The notes under the pieces: generated by a model
What the model saw: the letters and a program-made list of their open reading frames with translations, nothing else
Database searches by the model: none
Told to the model about the DNA's origin: nothing
Shown here: piece by piece, positions 56,711 through 64,000 of the stretch
How positions within the stretch are numbered: position 1 is the stretch's first letter
Layout: each line of letters begins with the position of its first letter
Position numbers and translations under genes: made by a program
Source of the DNA: Alitta virens
Taxonomy: Eukaryota > Annelida > Polychaeta > Phyllodocida > Nereididae
Reading direction: 5' to 3'
NCBI GenBank assembly: GCA_932294295.1
Contig: OW028576.1
Coordinates: forward strand, 24,311,227 to 24,375,226
DNA length: 64,000 bases

Positions 56711-59700
56711 ATGAAAAATCTACCAATCCTCCTGCTCTTTTGCTATTTAACTGGCTTTGGTAAGTACTGTAAACTTCTTTAAACACAGTGTATCAAAACA
56801 TATGGTCATCTGAATAAATATTTTGATCAGCAAAAAGTAGAAATACAAGATACTCTGCTATTAGGAACTTATTTATGCCATGCATAATACTGCTAAAATA
56901 ATTCTGCAGTGTAGCTGCATCATAAAGGGGAAAGTATGGAGAACTGCGCAGGAGAACTAGACCACCAATTACTCTGAAATTCTGTAACATGACTCATAGA
57001 TGATCATATGTGCATATCTGAAAGCAAGAAATCATTCTAGAGTTTTTTCTTCCATGTTTGTACTTTCAGAGTCTAAATTATTCAAACATACATTTAACAG
57101 GCATATTTCTCCTAAATTCAATCATTAGTCAAATGTCTATTTGACATTGATTTACTGTCGTATTACAGCTAAAGTTAAGATATATTGAATGCAAAATTTT
57201 GGCATTTACACTAAAATCTTTAAATCCTCTGAACTTTCCAATGGAGCTTTGATTAGACTTCAGAAGTATGCCAGTATGATGTTCAAATGTTACATTATTA
57301 AATGTAATCATGAAATGATGTATTCTCCCTGTATATGAAGTCTTAGGCTGAAATTGATGTAATTTTCCACAAACAAAAAATTGAACTTTTTTGTAAGTCT
57401 AGTTTTCATATGAAAGCTCTGTTCTTTAAAAAAACAATCATGTTGGTTGATAGTCCTTTATGAAAACATTCATAATATTTTCCAGTTTTTAGTTTATTGG
57501 TATCTTTTAAGATTCTCAAGATTAACACTAAGTGGTCAAAAGATATTATATTAAAACTTTAAAAGAAAGGGACGACGTAATAAGGGGTAAAAGATATGAC
57601 AATTGATAAAGTTTGAGTCTTTTGTTACACCCGCATATTGTAATGCAATGTTACATAACGCCAGACTACATGGCTCTGCTGGCCTGCTACGATGCTGGCA
57701 ACTGACCACTAAGTACAGGTCAGCTAGGGGGAAATGTGACTGACCAATTAAGCCAGTTGGCTGCTCTAAAGAGGTGACAACTAAGGCAGGTTGCATTGTA
57801 CATCAAAATACTCATAGTATAATTTAGAGAGGAAAAAAGTGACTTTGCTTTATTAATTGAATCAGCAAAATATCAAAATGCGATAAACCGCCATGTTCTC
57901 CTTACTTTCTCCTACATTGTATATCTGTTTCTCTTTTGCCATCCAGTTGATGTAATTGATGTTTTTAACCCTCAGCAAACAAATTTCGAAAAGGGTTTTT
58001 GTTATCATCAATGTCCGTTCGACGGGCCAACGGGCAGATGGGCTGACGGGTAGGTGGGCAGGTGGGCAGGCGGGCAGACGGGCAGGCGGGCGTAACACTT
58101 TCATTTCCGGAGCAGAACTCAGACACTACTGCACTTACTTGCTTAAAACTTTGTCATAATAAGTCTAAGATAGGGTAGCGGTGCCTTTTGGGGTCTCATG
58201 GCCGTAAAGACTATAGAATTTTCAAAATTAGGGCAAAATAGGGAAAATTCCTACTTTTTTTAACCTCCATGCAAAAGACCCTATTTTCCCTACATGAATT
58301 AAATTGTATCAATAACATATCTATATTATAGTATTTTCACTTTTCAATTTTCATTTTGATTTTCAATTCATGCTGATTCCAAATAATATAATATCACAAA
58401 AAAATGCTGAAAATTTTGTTAAATTGTGCTTCCAGAGCAGAAATCTGGCATAAATGCACATTTTATGTGTCATTACTTAGTTGTGTATTTTGATAGTCAC
58501 ATCGACATATCTCAGCTGTGTTTTAAAATACTTAAGGAAAAAAAAAAAAAAACATTTCCGTGTCCAGAGCAGGACTCACACATTATTGCACCTACATGCA
58601 TACAAAACTTAATAAGAATATGTCTCAAATAGTGTAGAGATACACTTTTAGGGTTTCATGACCATTAATGACAGATAATTTTATATAATAAGGAAAATAT
58701 TAAAATTTGGTACTGTTTCAAACCCTCATATCAATGACTCTATGATCATTACATAATAACATTTTGTCAATGATATATCTAGATTATAGTACTTTCACTT
58801 TTAAGCTTCTTTTTGACATTTGTTTCATTGTTCTTTTCGTTTACTTTCATAATTATGGCCAATCTGGAAAAAAAGCTAAAATGTGTGAAGCTTTTGTCAT
58901 ATTCCTTAGCATCCCATACTTAGCAATGACAGCCGTAAATGTTGTATTATTCATGTGCACACCATTATTAAATATTTGATCATAATCAGTTTTTTTTATT
59001 ATTAGCAATTTCAAAATAATTAGTTGCATAATGATCTATATTGCTTTCACTTGACTCGTAAAGTGTTTAGTTATAAACACTAATTTAAATGCCATAGATT
59101 AAATACAAATCAGCAACCCAATAACTCAGTAACTGTTGAAGGGAATATGACAATTGGTAATATATAGTTTCATCAGTTGCCAGCTAAATGTAAACAGCAA
59201 GCAAAAAATATTTTTGACTTATAAAGACATTACAATGGGTGTGTTGAGTATCATTCCATGCAAAATAAACCTTTGAGATTTGTATTTATTTGTATTTAGA
59301 CTTTATTTATTTAAATACAAGTAAATACAAACCTTAAAGGTCTGAAATTATACACAACATCTTTATGTGGCATAATAGTTTTGCTAAATTTCATATATAT
59401 ATTCCTTAGGATCATTGCCATAGCCCATATATGACTATAAATGATAATCTTGGTTGTAGATTAGTTAATGGAACATGCTATTGTGTTGATAATTCTAGCC
59501 AACTGAATACTCCCTGTTGTGCATAAAGTCTTTGAAACAGAACAATTAAATGGCAAGAAAAGGATAGACAATACTGCTTATGCTCACTTGGCTTTACCCT
59601 GAACAGAATGGATTGCTGTTAGTAAGTAAAATATTTGTAAGACATCATAACCCATGGGAACACTGTAATATTTCACATTTTGCAGAATGTAATAAATTAT

Positions 59701-62700
59701 GTAAAAAAAAATTAATTAAACTTTACTGTTTGATTATTCAGCTTTTGGTCAATTTCAAGGTGCGATTGACTTTTGTGAGGACAGATCAACTGCAATTGAA
59801 CGAGGTCAAATCCAGTGTTCAATGAATGGCAGATACTACAATGGACCCCACTATACATGTCAACTAAGTTGTCACCCTGGCTATGTTGCTTATCCTTCAA
59901 GACAAATAAGTTGTTCTTCAAACGGCCTTCAAGTATGGCGAATCGACAGTAATGGAAACCGCGCTCATGTCTACACTGGAACATGGTCCAGCAAAATTGA
60001 ACTAGCTGAATGTAGGGGTATGTGTATGATTTATAATATTGATTCAGTTGTGCCCTTTAATTTTCAATCTAATTGCAATCAACATCTATGCTCCTTCACA
60101 CCAATAGCAGTCAAACCTTTCAAATGTCCTTGTCATTCACCTGTAATTTCAAACACATTCTAAATTGTGCCAGTACTTTGCATAATTGTCCATTTGTTAG
60201 AATTACCATGCAGAGTTTTGAAATGTGCAGTGATTTTTGCATAATTTTGCGCAACAGAGAAAAAAAATCATTATGTGATTTACAATATATTTATTTATCT
60301 ATTAATGATAACACAATAGAGAGAATCTGCATCGTTTATTTAGTGGCAGGCTGATATGCTCAGACTGCATGTAAGAGATATAAGTTATACTGCAATTGTG
60401 CAGTCGTTATATGTGTCATTAAAAAGTGCTGGTAAATATTCAATTCCAGCTCCAACCTCCTGTCCAAGTGCCAGCTTTCCGACACACAGCAGTGCTACTT
60501 GCACAACAGAAAACAACACCATAACATGCCTCCGGACATGTGAATATCCTTATGAAGTGACAGATAAAGAATTTCAGAAGGAGCATTGTGGTCCACACAC
60601 CAAGTTCTTTTGGTCTCATTTCTTGCGCCACAACTCAACTACCATGCCACCTTGTGCACGTAAGTATATTACAGTATAAAACCTCAAAACAACAAAAATT
60701 GTAAAAGTGAACAAAAAAATATTTTGATTTTAGTGCATGCCAAATATTTTATGCTGTTTATATTAAAGCTTAAGTGTTACTTCATATGGTATGGAAGTCT
60801 GCTGTGGTTAATATTCTGTGGGTGAAAAGGTCTTGTAAAAACCTAAATTTGTTATAGTCACAGTCAAAGTATCACGGTTAGATTCCTGTGTGAGAACATT
60901 TTGATCAAATGCACCTAGATGGGGTACAAAACTAAACGACTCATCATTCTGCTATGATGCTGGCAACTGACCACTAAGTACAGGTCAGCTAGGGGGAAAT
61001 GTGACTGACCAATTAGGCCAGTTGGCTGCTCTGCTGATTCCATCTGTACAAAGTCTAGCTACTAACATAACATTGCTACTCTTTACAGTTTTGACATCAA
61101 AAATTCTGTGGTGTTTAGTAAATGTTTTGCGGAGAATACAAAATTATTTTTACGTAACATTTTGTGTACTATTCTCTGTGCTGTATTTTAAGTATATAAG
61201 TAAGGGAGTACTTTATTTAGTGTCGAGGAAAGAATACAACAAAAAACATAAGCACAGGTGCTTTTATTCAATAAATGATAATGATTATATACAATGAAAG
61301 AATGGGTATTAATAATGACATTTGAGCAGTGCTAGGTAAGACAATGAAGTTTATAAAAGGAGTTTTAAAAACATACATTAAAACCACTCAGGCTGCCAAG
61401 ATCATACTTTCACCTCAAGTCATTCAAGATCAACATTTTAAAATCATCAGGTAATTTGTTGAAAAGCATTGTGCATGAGAGATTTAAGACCATACATAAC
61501 AGTATTTGACTTAGATTGTAGGGAGTGTACAATTTCTTAACTGGTAAGTCATACCCCTTTCTTTATAAAAGTCAGATGTAAAAGGTGGTAGACAGTTTAA
61601 CCTTATTTTATGTAAATTTATGAGTATGTTATGGATCCTAGACACATACAGTCGACTGATATATATTGGCTTTTGCTAGCAATTCTTTATAACTCAAATG
61701 GAAATCACGATAAACATATCTTTTCAAGTGTCTTTGCATCAAACTTTGTACAAACAAGAACCATTCCACATGCATACTTATATTCTGACAACACATGTAT
61801 GTTTCAATTGTATGTTTTATTTCTTAATTCAGCTCCAGTAAAATGCAGACTTTTGCAAGAGACAGACATGCCAGAAAATGGCCAAATGCGTTGTCGAGTA
61901 GAAGATTGGGCAGACACTATTATTTGTGAGCTTGATTGTGAACGTGGCTATATTCCAAAGAAGACAAGCAAACACTACGTATTCTGTGGTCCAACAACAG
62001 CATTCATTTGGTCCCATGTGCATGTTGCGAGAAAATCATATGCTAGGATTGAAGGATGTGAACGTAAGTTTTCTCCTGGCTGGTGAGAAGTCCAACAAGG
62101 AGTTTTTTCAGTTGGATGCAGAAAAATGATGCTCTATATATATAATATTCAACTCTGTCTATACCTATATCAGTATTCCTCATCCCACAACTCTTTATGT
62201 TGGATGACACACCATCCCCATTGCACATATTCTCCACTCAACAGAATGCCCCAGCAGACATCATTCTACCTAATTAGCAGCTTGTTGATAAACTCTGCTG
62301 CTGTACAACATATGCCTATGCTGGATGACAATGAATAATTCTGATTAAATCACCTCACTTGAATGGAGAATATAACTTAAGAATAGCTGTCAATTAGTTA
62401 TAATTTTATTACTAAGATGATTTAAAAACCCACCACAGTTGGAAACAACTGCTATAGCCTAAAAAAAATCAATTAGCTCAAGTTATCATTAACAGAGTAT
62501 TGTCATTTGCTATATTACAGAATCGCCTGTGACAGCAGAGGTCACTGTCACTCTTGATAAACCATGTGACAACATAAGTGCATTTGAAAAACAACAGGGG
62601 GCAGAGGAGCTTAAAAAAGTAATCAAATCTGAAATGATGAACCTCAATTATGGATCAAATATAAGTCTCATTGGTTGGAAGGTGTACTGTAATTCTACCA

Positions 62701-63368
62701 CCATTCAGAAGACTGTCACATTGACTGGAAATCAGAGAAAAGATGATACATCTGACCATGAAAGTACAACCAGAACTGATGTCACAACTTCATCACCTGA
62801 GAGTAAATCATCATCAGAGGACTGCGAGGAGTTAAAGTTGGAATCAGCGTCATCAGAGGAAATCAATCAGAGAGGCAATGACTTTGTGCTGAATTTGACT
62901 AAACCAGATTCACCATCTCCAAATGAAAATGATACTAGCTCACATCATCCTGTAGCAGAGAACAAACCGGATGATGATGATAGCAACAAAACCTTTGTTG
63001 TCAATGCGACCATTTCTGAATTGACATACTCTGTCTATTACAATGTAAACTGCATCCACGGAAAGTGTTGGGAAGCTTGCAAAGTGTTGGGTTTGCAAAA
63101 TGATGATCGGCAGTGCCTTGACCTATGTCTTTATGTGGCAAGATCTTCCTTCAAGCAAGTGCGCCATCTACCAACTTCGTACGCTGGTCATCTTTTAAGG
63201 GCAATAGATGTCAGCACTGTTCATAACAAAATCATCAAGGGTGCCAAATTCAAATCATTCAATGTCACATCAGCACCATATTCATCTTACACACTCAGTG
63301 ATAATGATATTCAGTACATACGGGGGAACCAGTACAGCAGATACAGTTCTAGAAATGATCAGTGCTGA
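56711..63368 (+). CDS. Secreted six-cysteine sushi-domain protein, copy 2, intact
   Basis: Five exons joined in phase 1: 56711-56759, 59742-60017, 60450-60659, 61833-62063 and 62521-63368 (537 codons plus stop). Exon 1 is a signal peptide (MKNLPILLLFCYLTGF). Exons 2, 3 and 4 each encode one domain with six cysteines and the GY/W landmarks of sushi (CCP) modules, with one extra cysteine pair. Exon 5 encodes a Cys-containing domain (DKPCDNISAFEKQQG to GWKVYC), a Ser/Glu-rich linker with many N-glycosylation sites, and a second Cys-containing part (WEACKVLG, QCLDLC) ending in DQC. Sushi proteins usually bind other proteins or glycans outside the cell. The C-terminal exon is not a family I recognise. 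Confidence 0.82.
56760..59741. other. Intron 1 of intact sushi gene, with dispersed repeats
   Basis: From about 57505 it matches 9560-10975 plus 16475-17010 (copy 1 without the ISL2EU insertion). It includes half of the MITE-like element (57540-57800), a (GGGCAGGY)n block (about 58018-58092), and modules with a TTTCC(G/A)GAGCAGAACTC-type start near 58106, 58430 and 58557. No gene. Confidence 0.75.
60660..61832. other. Intron 3 of intact sushi gene
   Basis: Contains an 80-bp fragment (about 60950-61032) of the MITE-like element that is absent from copy 1, then AT-rich sequence. No gene seen. Confidence 0.65.
62064..62520. other. Intron 4 of intact sushi gene
   Basis: Homologous to 19545-20003 of copy 1. 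It holds a GGATGACA-type repeated motif and ends with ATATTACAG before the last exon. Confidence 0.65.
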
Positions 63369-64000
63369 GTACCAGGATGAGTCAACATCCCTTCTGTAAG
63401 AACAAAAATTAATGGCAATGGTAATGCATCAAAATATGTCATAACCTAACATTTGAAATTCTGGTGACAAGATTTTTAAATTTATATTGTTTAGCACTTT
63501 GAATCCATTCTACTTACGTGCATGTAGCATACAAAGTGCAACATGCAAAAATAAAATGGGGCACAGGTCAAGACTTGTAATAACCTTAGTAATAATAAGA
63601 CTAATTTTAGAAGCAATAGATCCTTGTCACCTGATTTTTAAGACCATCTCATAGTAGAGATTGCAGATTATTTTGATTAACTGTTTTGTATATTATGTTG
63701 TTTCTTTGTGACCCTGACAGATTGCAATAATGATGAAAAGAAAAATTATCATTAAGAAGATTAGTCTAGTAAAGTTTATTTCAACTGTAACAGAGGGACA
63801 ATTTTTACAGTTACAAAGCTGGATTTGAAAAGTGCATTATTTATTGGGTAGTGGGCATGTTTTAACACACTTTCAAATTTAATGTGGTGGTCATACAATT
63901 TGTGTGCAGTTCAAAGGTTTTCGAAATTTACTACTATTTTAAGCAATACTTGTCCAGGTGCCATTTATATTTTATATTTTATGACAATGTAAGACTACAA
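63369..64000. other. 3' flank of intact sushi gene, continues past window
   Basis: Matches 20852-21419. An AATAAA lies near 63550. About 75 bp near 63768-63843 is extra compared with copy 1. The homology is still running at the window end, so the duplication is longer than can be seen. Confidence 0.75.

Overview
The window is animal genomic DNA, AT-rich overall, with GT-AG introns, phase-1 sushi-type exons, a LINE, a Ty3/gypsy element, an ISL2EU (IS4EU) DNA transposon and a large Polinton/Maverick. No bacterial-type operons, rRNA, tRNA or CRISPR were seen. The repeat load and families fit a marine invertebrate (a bivalve or lancelet is plausible), but the species cannot be fixed from sequence alone.

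Layout. 1-3621: 3' part of a LINE with overlapping ORF1 and ORF2. 3622-5544: truncated copy of a DNA transposon with long terminal inverted repeats (copy A). It is nested in a second repeat-encoded gene on the minus strand (5545-8287). 8311-9918: a 70-bp tandem repeat and a MITE-like element. 10976-16474: an ISL2EU element (THAP-DDE transposase plus multi-exon SWIM/YqaJ gene), inserted in one copy of a duplicated host segment. 17876-20851: inactivated copy 1 of a secreted sushi-domain gene. 25198-32360: GC-rich Ty3/gypsy material on the minus strand. 32345 to about 50790: a decayed Polinton. 53532-54914: a third, heavily damaged copy of the sushi-gene terminal exon. 56711-63368: copy 2 of the sushi gene, apparently intact with signal-peptide exon and four further exons.

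The Polinton carries PolB, a small membrane protein, integrase, minor and major capsid proteins, packaging ATPase and small conserved ORFs. It also has a less usual right-hand module. This module holds two PC4-like paralogues (one interrupted by a 2.7-kb transposon, copy B), two RING-like paralogues on opposite strands, and between them a five-exon mucin-like type I membrane-protein gene. Several of these genes have a TATA box at a similar distance from the start codon. The module ends in an array of about 31-bp repeats built around the palindrome TTACGTAA. PolB is almost uninterrupted, yet asparagine replaces the expected catalytic aspartate in the ExoII motif, polymerase motif A and polymerase motif C.

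The two sushi-gene copies lie in a duplicated segment (about 9560-21420 and 57505-64000). Because copy 2 lacks the ISL2EU insertion, it serves as an empty-site reference that fixes the transposon ends and its AT target duplication. Copy 1 has two nonsense changes and no signal exon in the window. Splice structures, frame breaks and element ends were read by eye, so exact boundaries are approximate where stated.
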